A DNA stretch of 17,706 nucleotides from Candidatus Heimdallarchaeota archaeon AB_125 (GCA_001940755.1 MEHH01000024.1:1-17706); one strand, 5' to 3'; shown: positions 1 to 7,010, counted from the stretch's first letter. Program-made: numbers and translations. The notes: generated by a model from the sequence alone, not told the origin.

Positions 1-890
1 ATCCTGGTTCATATAATATTCAAATTTCTAATTCTAGTGATTTCTCTTATCTTCATATTGACTCTGAAACCTTAACAAACAACTATACCTCAGAAATTGC
101 TTTAAGTGATGGTGAGTACTGGTGGCGAGTAAGACCAATAGGTTTTCTAGGAACAGTTGGTCAATGGAGCACAAGCAACTTTACAGTTGATACTATCGTT
201 CCTACAGCACCGATACAACAATCACCAAATATTGCTCAGCTATTGACAGGAGAACCTACTGCTCTGACTTGGGATTATGTAGCAGGTGCAAAAGAGTATA
301 ATGTTCAACTATCAAACAATGAATATTTCTTACCAACATTCTTTGATGAAAAAGTTAGCTCATATTACTATATTACAGCTACTAGCCTCTCAGAGGGAAC
401 TTATTATTGGAGAGTACGTGCAATCGATTTTGCAGATAATGTGGGGGTTTGGAGTGATATTTGGTATTTTAAGGTAGATACAAATCCTCCGACTATTAAT
501 GAAGTTACTTTTGGACCTACACTTCCGACAGTAGATGATGAGGTAATGATCTATTGTGATGTTACAGATTTTGGTAATATTAACTACATAAAAGTAACCT
601 ATCAATATGACGGAGAAGAAGAGTGGTTTGAGGATTATGCAACACTCTTTATGGGAACCATCTATACTTTTTCAATCGGACCATTTTCTGAACCACGTCA
701 AGTCAACTTCTATTTGACAGCTGTAGATGAAATGGCTCATGTATCAAATAGTACAATGTTTCATGTTCAAATAGTCCAACCTATCACTTCTGCAAATTAT
801 CCCTTAGGTGTTTCCAGTGTTCTATTCAGTTTGTTCAGTTCAATGATAATATCAACTGTGATTAGGAAAAAACGAAGAAAGAAATCATGA
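1..890 (+). CDS. Cell-surface protein with FN3-like repeats and C-terminal membrane anchor (5' end outside window)
   Basis: The reading frame is open from base 3, so the N-terminus lies upstream; 295 residues are visible. Two repeats share a fibronectin-III-like pattern: a Y-N-[VI]-Q-[IL]-S strand, then a G-x-Y-[YW]-W-R-V-R strand, then W-S and F-[TK]-V-D-T. The second repeat also shows a leading L-T-W-D-Y strand. A third beta-rich domain follows (about residues 160-255). The last 30 residues hold a hydrophobic stretch (about 262-285) and a very basic tail, RKKRRKKS, as expected of a single C-terminal membrane helix with its tail inside. The protein is therefore probably displayed on the cell surface. 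Its function is unknown; adhesion or matrix roles are typical for such proteins but are inference. Its stop codon overlaps the stop of the convergent DUF72 gene by six bases. Confidence 0.8.
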   Translation, partial: PGSYNIQISNSSDFSYLHIDSETLTNNYTSEIALSDGEYWWRVRPIGFLGTVGQWSTSNFTVDTIVPTAPIQQSPNIAQLLTGEPTALTWDYVAGAKEYNVQLSNNEYFLPTFFDEKVSSYYYITATSLSEGTYYWRVRAIDFADNVGVWSDIWYFKVDTNPPTINEVTFGPTLPTVDDEVMIYCDVTDFGNINYIKVTYQYDGEEEWFEDYATLFMGTIYTFSIGPFSEPRQVNFYLTAVDEMAHVSNSTMFHVQIVQPITSANYPLGVSSVLFSLFSSMIISTVIRKKRRKKS

Positions 891-1742
891 CCCAAAGAAA
901 TCGGCTAGTTTCTGTTGTCCCTTGAAAACAGTTTTTTGAGGTTCAACAACTACAATTTTTTTCTCTTTTAGTATCTCTTTGAACTTTCTAGCAGCTGGAG
1001 GTGCATAACCTGAAAAATGGTTGTTTATGAACACATATCCTGTAGACTTGTTTGAATTGTTCTGGAAAGCTTGAAGAAGATTATCAGCTGTATCTTCCAT
1101 GTAACTTGTTCTGTCTTTAAGTTCTTTACCTAACCCAATTTGCTGCTGGTGAGACCCTATCAACCTTAGATAGAAATGCTCTTTTTTCACTTCTTCAAAG
1201 AGATTGAATTTGATATAGGGCAGAAATGAACTTACAATTCCTATTTCCTTCTCATTGAGTAAATCATATGTGTCCTCATTATACCAACTGTTGTGTCTAA
1301 ATTCTACTATCAATTGATATTCTGAATGAGGGAAGAAAGAGACAAAATCGAATATCTGCTCTCTAGTTGAATCAGTCTTCTCAAAACTAGGTTTGAGTTG
1401 CATAACTAGTGGTCCAAGTTTCTTCTTCAAAGGACTCATAACGTGTAAAAAGGATTTGAGATTTTGATCAACTACTGATAGATTATCTGCTTGACAAATA
1501 GCCTTTGGGATTTTTGCTGTTAGAACAAAATCATCTGGAAGTGATTTATTCCATCTAGCAGTTGTTTCTAATTTTGGAAAAGCATAGAATGTTGAATTAA
1601 TTTCACAAGTAGTAAATTGAGTAGAATAAAAATCTAGCAGCTCAAATTTATCTATCTTTGCTGGATAAAAACCTCCAAGATGAGATTTCCAGTCGTCATA
1701 GTTGAATCCTGTGCATCCTACATGTAGTTTTACATCTTGCAT
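885..1742 (-). CDS. DUF72 (YecE-like) TIM-barrel protein with C-terminal PIP box
   Basis: The 285-residue protein carries the DUF72 signature: H-V-G-C-T-G-F/W near the N-terminus, F-Y-P near residue 25, E-I-N-S-T-F-Y at 47-53, K-I-P-K at 77-80, a Q-L-K-P-S-F strand at 115-120, E-F-R-H at 147-150, and a late Y-V-F-I-N-N-H-F-S-G-Y segment. Family members are TIM barrels of unproven activity. The ATG at 1742 was chosen; an in-frame TTG at 1751 would add three residues. A TATA-like box on this strand at 1770-1778 fits a leaderless transcript starting near either codon. The last residues (276-283) read QQKLADFF, a full match to the PCNA-interacting consensus Q-x-x-h-x-x-a-a, right at the C-terminus where such motifs usually sit. 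This suggests recruitment to the sliding clamp and hence DNA replication or repair; that role is inference. Confidence 0.88.
   Translation of the reverse strand: MQDVKLHVGCTGFNYDDWKSHLGGFYPAKIDKFELLDFYSTQFTTCEINSTFYAFPKLETTARWNKSLPDDFVLTAKIPKAICQADNLSVVDQNLKSFLHVMSPLKKKLGPLVMQLKPSFEKTDSTREQIFDFVSFFPHSEYQLIVEFRHNSWYNEDTYDLLNEKEIGIVSSFLPYIKFNLFEEVKKEHFYLRLIGSHQQQIGLGKELKDRTSYMEDTADNLLQAFQNNSNKSTGYVFINNHFSGYAPPAARKFKEILKEKKIVVVEPQKTVFKGQQKLADFFGS
894..917 (-). other. PIP-box (PCNA-binding) motif at the C-terminus of the DUF72 protein
   Basis: These codons encode QQKLADFF, two residues before the protein end. It has Gln at position 1, Leu at 4 and Phe-Phe at 7-8, which is the complete PCNA-interacting peptide pattern seen at the tails of archaeal replication and repair enzymes. 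A basic and Gln-rich lead-in (F-K-G) precedes it. Confidence 0.65.
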
Positions 1743-1769
1743 AACTATCAACTTGTACGATTTTTTTAA

Positions 1770-1778
1770 CTATAAAAG
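1770..1778 (-). promoter_or_regulatory. TATA box for the DUF72 gene
   Basis: On the minus strand this reads CTTTTATAG. Its centre is about 32 bases above the ATG at 1742, so initiation about 25 bases downstream would give an almost leaderless message. Confidence 0.5.
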
Positions 1779-1838
1779 ATTGATATTTTTAACTTCTAAA
1801 GTTTTTCCGAAATCAATGGCGGATAGAACTATTAGAAT

Positions 1839-1849
1839 CTATTTAAAAG
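1839..1849 (+). promoter_or_regulatory. TATA box for candidate small RNA
   Basis: CTATTTAAAAG is a strong archaeal TATA match. About 25 bases downstream the composition changes sharply from A/T to a G/C-rich island beginning near 1869. This is where a transcript would be expected to start. No coding start lies at that distance. Confidence 0.45.
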
Positions 1850-1868
1850 AAGTTTCACATGTAAAAAT

Positions 1869-1967
1869 GCCGATAGGCACCCCTTGCCCTAGAGGATGCA
1901 TGAGTGTCCAGACGCCGAGTTAAAAAACTGGCACTCGAATTTCCTCTCTAGGCTTAGGATTTCTTTT
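1869..1967 (+). ncRNA. Candidate structured small non-coding RNA, class unknown
   Basis: A GC-rich island of about 100 bases lies in an AT-rich intergenic region, with a TATA box at 1839-1849 and a T-rich stretch (TTTCTTTT, 1960-1967) that could stop transcription. It folds well by eye. A small hairpin is possible with GGCA (1876-1879) and TGCC (1885-1888). A long stem follows, CCTAGAG (1888-1894) with CTCTAGG (1946-1952). After an internal loop comes GAGTG (1902-1906) with CACTC (1932-1936), a bulged T, and CCAG (1908-1911) with CTGG (1928-1931). An alternative upper hairpin, GCC-G-AGTT with AACTGGC (1914-1932), competes with the CCAG/CTGG pairing. No tRNA, 5S, SRP, RNase P or complete box C/D or H/ACA signature was recognised. 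The stem would also form on the other strand, so the orientation is inferred from promoter and T-tract only. Confidence 0.4.
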
Positions 1968-2035
1968 AATATTATTAAACTAACGTATTTCATGTGTAAG
2001 TTAAATTAGAATAAGACTGCGTTTTCCCTAGCGTA

Positions 2036-2045
2036 AACTTTTAGA
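2036..2045 (+). promoter_or_regulatory. TATA box for MFS transporter gene
   Basis: AACTTTTAGA is centred about 27 bases above the ATG at 2068, which suggests a leaderless message. No Shine-Dalgarno is visible before that ATG. This also argues that the structured element at 1869-1967 is not the leader of this gene. Confidence 0.4.
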
Positions 2046-2067
2046 ACTACATCTTTATGCCCTATTC

Positions 2068-3444
2068 ATGCCAGAATCTGATTCTTCTAAAGATCTTTTA
2101 GATCAATTCCCTTTAGTTGAACCCTCAGAAGAAACAGATCATGAAATAAGTAAAATAGAACAAATTGCTCTTTATTCACGTTCAATTGCAACTAGCGTTT
2201 CTAATGGACTAGTTGGTCCTTTTGTCTCTTTCATTTCCTTGAATTTAGGTGCTTCAGCTGGAATTCTAGGGTGGATTCAAGCAATTGCTAATTTATTGAG
2301 ACAATTTCTAGATCCATTTTTTGGTCGTCTTTCAGATTTAATAAAACGAAGAATTCCATTCATCGTTATCTCAACTATAACATGGATTATTCCCTATGCA
2401 TTTCTTTATCTAGTTAAAGCTCCCGAATTTGTAATTCTGATTGTAGCAATTGTAAATATTTTATTGAGTCTAGGAAATCCAGCTTGGAATGCTTTGCAGA
2501 ATGAGCTATTTCCAAGAGAAGTTAGAGGTAAACTAACTGGAAGAGTTTTCTGGTTCGGTTCATTTGGCAGTATGATTGCAACTCTCTTTACTGGGGTTAT
2601 CTTAACTTTCGCATTTGGAGACAATATTGAATATCAGAAGTTTATTCTCATTCCTGTTGGAATAGGTGTTTTTATCTCAATTATTGCTGTCCTACCATTC
2701 AGAAAAATAGAAGAACCCCTTAAACGAGAAGGAATGAAACTTGACAAATTTGAGGGTAGTTTGAAAGATGGACTTAAAGAGATTTTTAGAAATAAGCCCT
2801 TCACTAAATTTGTGATGCTATATTCAATCTATGGTATTATATGGACTTTCTCTTGGCCATTATTTAGTATTAAACAAATTAACATTCTAAATGCATCACC
2901 TGTTGAAGTTGCGTTAATGGAAATAATCTTTGCTGCTACATCTTTGCTTCTTATCCTACTTGGTGCAAAAATAGCAGATAAATTTGGAAGAACAAAACTC
3001 ATTATGCTTAATCGAATGAGTTTGTTTCTGTTCCCACTTGGTTATATTTTTGCATCTGAGATATGGCATCTCTATTTAGTTCACTTCTTTATTGCTAGCA
3101 TTTTCAATCTAAGTTTCGCTGGAGTAAATGCTTATATTCTTGATATTATCCCAAAGAAGAATTCTGGACTTTATTTCGGTGTTTTGAGTCTAGTGACAGG
3201 AGTTTTTTACTTTCTAGGAACCTTAGCAGGAGGATATATGGTTCAGATTCTAGAAATTTGGTATTCTCAAGAAGTCTCTCTGACAATTGCATTAGCTTTT
3301 GTTTGTATTATGAGATTCTTATTAGGATTCATCTTCCTTTCTCTTAAGGAAGTAAAGAGTTTTGAATATTCGTACAAGGAATTACCGGGATATATCAAAT
3401 CAAATTTTGTTAATCTCTTCAGAAAACCTTCTAGAAGAAAGTAA
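2068..3444 (+). CDS. Major facilitator superfamily transporter
   Basis: The 458-residue protein has about twelve hydrophobic segments in two halves, preceded by an acidic soluble N-terminus of about 30 residues. The cytoplasmic loop after the second helix has the MFS motif G-R-L-S-D-L-I-K-R-R (86-95), and the equivalent loop in the second half has G-A-K-I-A-D-K-F-G-R (299-308). P-R-E-V-R-G-K-L-T-G-R near 149-159 is another conserved MFS-type loop, between helices 4 and 5. The length is normal for the family. The substrate cannot be read from the sequence; drug-efflux-like or solute transport are both possible. The gene stands alone with its own TATA box. A second MFS gene begins at 17062, with a different N-terminus and no obvious close relationship. 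Confidence 0.88.
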   Translation: MPESDSSKDLLDQFPLVEPSEETDHEISKIEQIALYSRSIATSVSNGLVGPFVSFISLNLGASAGILGWIQAIANLLRQFLDPFFGRLSDLIKRRIPFIVISTITWIIPYAFLYLVKAPEFVILIVAIVNILLSLGNPAWNALQNELFPREVRGKLTGRVFWFGSFGSMIATLFTGVILTFAFGDNIEYQKFILIPVGIGVFISIIAVLPFRKIEEPLKREGMKLDKFEGSLKDGLKEIFRNKPFTKFVMLYSIYGIIWTFSWPLFSIKQINILNASPVEVALMEIIFAATSLLLILLGAKIADKFGRTKLIMLNRMSLFLFPLGYIFASEIWHLYLVHFFIASIFNLSFAGVNAYILDIIPKKNSGLYFGVLSLVTGVFYFLGTLAGGYMVQILEIWYSQEVSLTIALAFVCIMRFLLGFIFLSLKEVKSFEYSYKELPGYIKSNFVNLFRKPSRRK

Positions 3445-3490
3445 ACATATAGTCACTTCTATCTTGTAGCTACGTGTTGCTTTAGTTTAA

Positions 3491-3527
3491 TTTATAAAGA
3501 TACGAACTTCTAAAATCTCGAAGGTGG
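3491..3527 (+). promoter_or_regulatory. TATA box and Shine-Dalgarno for lysine 6-aminotransferase
   Basis: TTTATAAAG at 3491-3499 would start transcription near 3520. GGTGG at 3523-3527 then lies nine bases before the ATG at 3537. It is only three bases from the in-frame TTG at 3531, so the ATG is the better start. Confidence 0.5.
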
Positions 3528-3536
3528 AATTTGAAA

Positions 3537-4841
3537 ATGGATGCTTTAGAAAAAATAGGAAAACATATGCTTGTAGATGGATATCCATTAGTGCTTGACT
3601 TAAAGAACAGTCATGGTTGCAGATTAGTTGATAAGAAGAACAATAAAACATACCTCGATTTCTTTTCGTTTTTTGCTTCTTCTCCAGTAGGAATGAACCA
3701 TCCAGAAATGATGGATAAAGAGTTTCTAAATCACTTAGCAGAAGTCGCTGTAAATAAACCCAGTTGTTCAGATTTTTACACAGAAGAAATGGCTGATTTT
3801 GTTTCAACTTTTAGCAGGGTAGGAATACCTGAAGAACTACCTAATCTTTTCATAATTTCTGGAGGAGCTTTAGCTGTAGAAAATGCTCTTAAAACTTCTT
3901 TTGATTGGAAAGTAAGAAAGAATTTTACTAAAGGATTTAGGGATGAAATTGGTAGTAAAGTTATCCATTTTGAACAGTCTTTTCATGGACGATCAGGATA
4001 CACTCTAAGCTTAACAAATACCTTTGATCCTAAGAAAACAAAATACTTTCCCAAATTCAAATGGCCAAGAGTAACTAACCCAAAAATAGTTTTTCCATTA
4101 GAAGAAAATTTGGAACAAGTAGTTGAAGCTGAAAAGAAGAGTATCCAGCAAATTCAAGATGCAATAGAAAAGCATGGTGATGATATTGCTTGTATGATTA
4201 TTGAACCAATACAAGCTGAAGGTGGAGACAATCATTTCAGACCACAATTCTTCCAAAAACTTAGACAAATCTCAGACAAAAATGATATTTTACTCATTTA
4301 TGATGAGATTCAAACAGGTGTTGGTATGACTGGTAAATTCTGGGCTTACGAACATTTTGGAGATGCAATACCTGATATTCTCTGTTTCGGAAAGAAGACA
4401 CAAGTTTGTGGTATATTAGCTTCAAACAAAGTTAAAGAAGTTGAGAACAATGTTTTCGAGGAAAGTAGTAGAATTAACTCTACTTGGGGTGGAAACCTTA
4501 CTGATCTTTTCAGAGTTACAAAATATTTAGAAATTATTGAAAAGGAGAACTTGGTTGATAACGCTGCAAAAATGGGCGATTATATGCTTAAGCAAATTCA
4601 AGAATTACAAGCTGATTTTCCAGAGAAAATATCCAATGCCAGAGGTATGGGTTTGATTATTGCATTCGATTTGGAATCATCAGAAGTGAGAGATCAAATC
4701 AAGAAAGATTCTTATGCAAAGGAACTTCTCTTACTTGGTTGTGGAGAAAAGACCATTCGGTTCAGACCTTATCTTAATGTAACTCAAGACGAGATAGATG
4801 AATGTATGAGTATTCTTCGAGATGTAATTAAGAACCTTTAA
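3537..4841 (+). CDS. lat: L-lysine 6-aminotransferase (PLP-dependent, class III)
   Basis: It transfers the epsilon-amino group of L-lysine to 2-oxoglutarate, giving 2-aminoadipate 6-semialdehyde (which cyclises to piperideine-6-carboxylate) and glutamate. It matches the dedicated LAT subfamily, not general class III enzymes: the S-F-H-G-R-S-G-Y-T-L-S-L-T-N-T block, F-P-K-F-x-W-P-R, E-P-I-Q-A-E-G-G-D-N-H-F-R-P, Y-D-E-I-Q-T-G with the PLP-ring Asp, F-G-K-K-T-Q-V-C-G with the Schiff-base lysine, and N-S-T-W-G-G-N-L-T-D. The Phe and Arg of the S-F-H-G-R block have the same spacing as known substrate-contact residues of the mycobacterial enzyme. The length of 434 residues (from ATG 3537) is normal; a TTG at 3531 would add two. 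It ends about 90 bases before the folate pair, which has its own promoter. Likely role: lysine catabolism. Confidence 0.92.
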   Translation: MDALEKIGKHMLVDGYPLVLDLKNSHGCRLVDKKNNKTYLDFFSFFASSPVGMNHPEMMDKEFLNHLAEVAVNKPSCSDFYTEEMADFVSTFSRVGIPEELPNLFIISGGALAVENALKTSFDWKVRKNFTKGFRDEIGSKVIHFEQSFHGRSGYTLSLTNTFDPKKTKYFPKFKWPRVTNPKIVFPLEENLEQVVEAEKKSIQQIQDAIEKHGDDIACMIIEPIQAEGGDNHFRPQFFQKLRQISDKNDILLIYDEIQTGVGMTGKFWAYEHFGDAIPDILCFGKKTQVCGILASNKVKEVENNVFEESSRINSTWGGNLTDLFRVTKYLEIIEKENLVDNAAKMGDYMLKQIQELQADFPEKISNARGMGLIIAFDLESSEVRDQIKKDSYAKELLLLGCGEKTIRFRPYLNVTQDEIDECMSILRDVIKNL

Positions 4842-4847
4842 CTTATC

Positions 4848-4867
4848 CTCTTTTTCTTTTATTTTTT
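4848..4867 (+). terminator. Poly-T terminator after lysine 6-aminotransferase
   Basis: A nearly pure T tract with a few C and A follows the stop codon by about six bases, with no hairpin needed, as is usual for archaeal termination. It precedes the TATA box of the next gene. Confidence 0.45.
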
Positions 4868-4894
4868 CACTACTTTTGAGCTTTGAAGCTAAAA

Positions 4895-4930
4895 CTTATA
4901 TGTTCAAATCCAAAGTAGAGGGCAAGGTGA
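4895..4930 (+). promoter_or_regulatory. TATA box and Shine-Dalgarno for the formimidoyltransferase operon
   Basis: CTTATATG at 4895-4902 and AAGGTGA at 4924-4930 precede the ATG at 4935. The message leader would be very short. Confidence 0.45.
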
Positions 4931-4934
4931 AAAT

Positions 4935-5846
4935 ATGCCTCTAGTCGAATGTGTACCAAATTTCAGCGAAGGAAGAAATCAAGAGATTGTTGACCAAATC
5001 GTTGATGCCATCCAAAAGGGTGGAAAAATAATTATGTTAGATAGCAGAATGGATCCTGATCACAACAGAGCTGTTATTTCTTTTATTGGCGAACCTGAAG
5101 AGTGTGTCAATGCTGCTTTTGCAGGTTGTAAAAAGGCTGCAGAGTTAATAGATATGAATGAGCATAAAGGAGAACACAACCGTTTCGGTTCAACTGATGT
5201 TATCCCTATCATTCCAGTTTCTGATATAACTTTAGAGGAGTGTGCTGAACTAGCACATAAATTAGGAGGAAGTATAGCTAAAGAGCTCAAAATCCCTGTT
5301 TATTATTATGGAGCAGCTGCAAAGGATCCTTCTAGAGAAATTCTTCAGAAATACAGAACAAAATCTTTCCAATTTGAACAGTTGAAAGAAGAAATAGCAA
5401 CAAATGATGCCTATAAACCTGATGCTGGATCACGCAAAGTTCATGCCAAAGCAGGAGCAACAAATATTGGAGCAAGAGAATTCTTAGTTGCTTATAACAT
5501 TTATCTAGATACCAATGATATGGAAGTAGCAAAGAAAATAGCAAGAAATATCCGTCACTCTGGAGGAGGATTAAGATACATCCAAGCTGGTGCTATGAAT
5601 ATTGAAGAACGAGGTGTTGTCCAAGTCAGTATGAACATTACCAATTTCAAAGGTACTCCTCTTCAAAGAGTGTTTGATATGGTTAAAACAGAAGCTAGTA
5701 GGTTTGGAGTGAATGTCACTGAATCTGAAGTTTACGGAATGATACCACTAGATGCTCTCTTAGATGCTGCTGAATTCTACTTACAATTAAATAATTTTGA
5801 CAGAGATCAAATAATCGAAAGAAGAGTTTTTTCAAAAGGTGAATAA
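4935..5846 (+). CDS. ftcD: Glutamate formimidoyltransferase
   Basis: It moves the formimino group from N-formimino-L-glutamate to tetrahydrofolate, releasing glutamate. The 303 residues match the formiminotransferase part of FTCD: the N-terminal E-C-V-P-N-F-S-E-G-R (5-14), D-P-D-H-N-R (40-45), and G-E-H-N-R-F-G-S-T-D-V-I-P with His81 at the place of the catalytic histidine of the mammalian enzyme. A-G-A-T-N-I-G-A-R-E-F-L-V-A-Y-N (173-188) starts the second subdomain, followed by A-I-A-R/K-I-A-R-N-I-R-x-S-G-G-G-L-like and V-Q-V-S-M-N-I-T-N sequences. It stands as a separate protein, not fused to the deaminase as in animals, and the deaminase follows one base later. A Shine-Dalgarno four bases upstream supports the start. 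The substrate is an intermediate of histidine breakdown, but no hut genes are in the window. Confidence 0.92.
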   Translation: MPLVECVPNFSEGRNQEIVDQIVDAIQKGGKIIMLDSRMDPDHNRAVISFIGEPEECVNAAFAGCKKAAELIDMNEHKGEHNRFGSTDVIPIIPVSDITLEECAELAHKLGGSIAKELKIPVYYYGAAAKDPSREILQKYRTKSFQFEQLKEEIATNDAYKPDAGSRKVHAKAGATNIGAREFLVAYNIYLDTNDMEVAKKIARNIRHSGGGLRYIQAGAMNIEERGVVQVSMNITNFKGTPLQRVFDMVKTEASRFGVNVTESEVYGMIPLDALLDAAEFYLQLNNFDRDQIIERRVFSKGE

Positions 5847-5847
5847 T

Positions 5848-6486
5848 ATGGGTGAAATGTTAATAGACAAAGTACTAACAGATTTTTTGGATGAACTAGC
5901 TAGTGATGCCCCCGCACCTGGTGGTGGCGCTGCAGCTTGTATTGCTGGAGCTATGGGAGCTGCGCTAGGTTCAATGGTCGCAAGACTCACAATCGGAAAA
6001 CAAGGTTACGAAAATGTTGAAGAGTTCTTCAAAGCTAAACTAGAAAAGACAGAAACTCTTCGAATCAAATTAACTGAGTTAACTGATAAAGATGCTAACG
6101 CTTTCAGTGGAGTTATCAAAGCTTTTGGAATGCCTAAGGAAACTGAAGAAGAAAAAGCAGCCAGATCTGCAAAAATCTTATCTGAATACAAAGTTGCTGC
6201 AGAAGTTCCTCTTGATACAGTTAAAGCCTGCAGAGATGTTATTGATTTACATCTTGAGATGGGAACTAAAGGTAACAAACAAGCTCTCTCTGATATCGGT
6301 GTTGGTGCTCTTTGCGCTTTAACTGGTTTGAAATCAGCTATGCATAATGTTGAAATTAACCTTGGTTGGATTAAAAACAAGGATGCTGAATACGCTGAAA
6401 AAATGTATGTTGAATTGGAAGAACTCATTGAAGGCGTTGAAGAAAAAGTTCAAAAATTAGATGAAGAAATTAAAGCTACTTTTTAA
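5848..6486 (+). CDS. fchA: Formimidoyl-tetrahydrofolate cyclodeaminase
   Basis: It converts 5-formimidoyl-tetrahydrofolate to 5,10-methenyl-tetrahydrofolate and ammonia, the second step after the gene before it. The protein is mostly helical, 212 residues, as expected for the stand-alone family. It shows P-A-P-G-G-G-A-A-A (22-30), the D-A-N-A-F pair of the folate site near 82-86, G-N-K-Q-A-L-S-D-I-G-V-G-A (142-154), and N-V-E-I-N near 167. The ATG at 5848 is one base past the previous stop. GGTGA at 5838-5842, inside the end of the preceding gene, is five bases from it and so points to translational coupling; an overlapping GTG at 5839 would add three residues but has no such site. It converges with a GNAT gene 11 bases downstream across a T-rich stretch. 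Confidence 0.9.
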   Translation: MGEMLIDKVLTDFLDELASDAPAPGGGAAACIAGAMGAALGSMVARLTIGKQGYENVEEFFKAKLEKTETLRIKLTELTDKDANAFSGVIKAFGMPKETEEEKAARSAKILSEYKVAAEVPLDTVKACRDVIDLHLEMGTKGNKQALSDIGVGALCALTGLKSAMHNVEINLGWIKNKDAEYAEKMYVELEELIEGVEEKVQKLDEEIKATF

Positions 6487-6497
6487 TTTTCTTTTCT

Positions 6498-7010
6498 TTA
6501 ATACCTTAATGGAATGTCATGAATTTCTATTCCTTTTTTCCATTTTTCGCTTTCTTTATTTTTTAAATCCATAAACAGTTCAATATGTCCTGTGATATTG
6601 AATCCTTTTTCATAGAAGATCTTGAAAGCAGTTAAATTTCTTGCAACTGGTCTAATTGATAAGTATTTGAGATTTTTCTCTGAAGTATGATTAATTATGA
6701 ATTGGAGTAATTTACTACCTATTCCCCTTTTTCGGTAAAGAGAATTTACAATAATAGGTTCAACTTCAGCTGCTTTTCCTCTAACTATTAATCCTATCAG
6801 TCCAACAATTTTTTTATCTACTTCAGCTATCCAAATACTCTCATCACCATGCTCTTTTAAGTGTTCGATAAAGCCTTGACCCAAATCCTCTCCTCCGATT
6901 GAAGAATCTTCATAAATCTCTTGATGATATTTAGTTAATTCAATCCATAAGTTGTAACAGAATTTGTAATCGGATTTCTTATAGTGTCGAATTATTAAAT
7001 CTTCTACCAT
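6498..7010 (-). CDS. GNAT-family N-acetyltransferase
   Basis: The 170-residue protein has the GNAT fold order: an N-terminal I-R-H-Y-K-K-S-D strand and helix, then the W-I-A-E-V-D and I-V-G-L-I-G-L-I-V strands (about 60-76). The acetyl-CoA pyrophosphate loop is R-K-R-G-I-G-S-K (93-100), preceded by the V-E-P-I-I-V-N-S-L-Y strand. N-L-T-A-F-K-I-F-Y-E-K-G-F (125-137) is the usual motif B region. The acceptor substrate cannot be told from the sequence; a small molecule or a protein N-terminus or lysine is possible. A C-terminal extension of about 25 residues follows the core. The ATG at 7010 is the only good start, and TTTTAATT at 7041-7048 on this strand can serve as TATA box. The gene diverges from the unknown gene at 7118. 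Confidence 0.85.
   Translation of the reverse strand: MVEDLIIRHYKKSDYKFCYNLWIELTKYHQEIYEDSSIGGEDLGQGFIEHLKEHGDESIWIAEVDKKIVGLIGLIVRGKAAEVEPIIVNSLYRKRGIGSKLLQFIINHTSEKNLKYLSIRPVARNLTAFKIFYEKGFNITGHIELFMDLKNKESEKWKKGIEIHDIPLRY

Noticed and set aside
1702..1923. 73-residue plus-strand ORF over the DUF72 promoter and RNA candidate
   Set aside because: It overlaps the DUF72 start and the structured GC-rich island; its composition is unlike neighbouring proteins and it has no ribosome site or TATA box at a suitable distance.
1869..1960. tRNA, tRNA-Sec or SECIS element in the GC-rich island
   Set aside because: No T-loop (GTTCGAAT-like) with a stem, no paired acceptor ends, and the AUGA/GA positions are base-paired in the stem so a SECIS quartet cannot form; no selenoprotein gene ends upstream on this strand.
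1885..1960. H/ACA guide RNA
   Set aside because: A lower stem, pocket-like internal loop and upper stem exist, but there is no ACA box after the lower stem and no clear kink-turn in the apical loop, so the class is left open.
3487..3807. 106-residue minus-strand ORF at the start of the lysine 6-aminotransferase gene
   Set aside because: Antisense to conserved coding sequence and spans its promoter; no motif.
4893..4912. tRNA T-loop-like string TTCAAATCC
   Set aside because: The flanking bases cannot form the T stem and there is no acceptor or anticodon arm; it overlaps the ftcD promoter.
6006..6428. 140-residue minus-strand ORF inside the cyclodeaminase gene
   Set aside because: It lies wholly opposite a gene with clear family motifs and has Ser/Leu-rich low-complexity composition, as expected for an antisense shadow.
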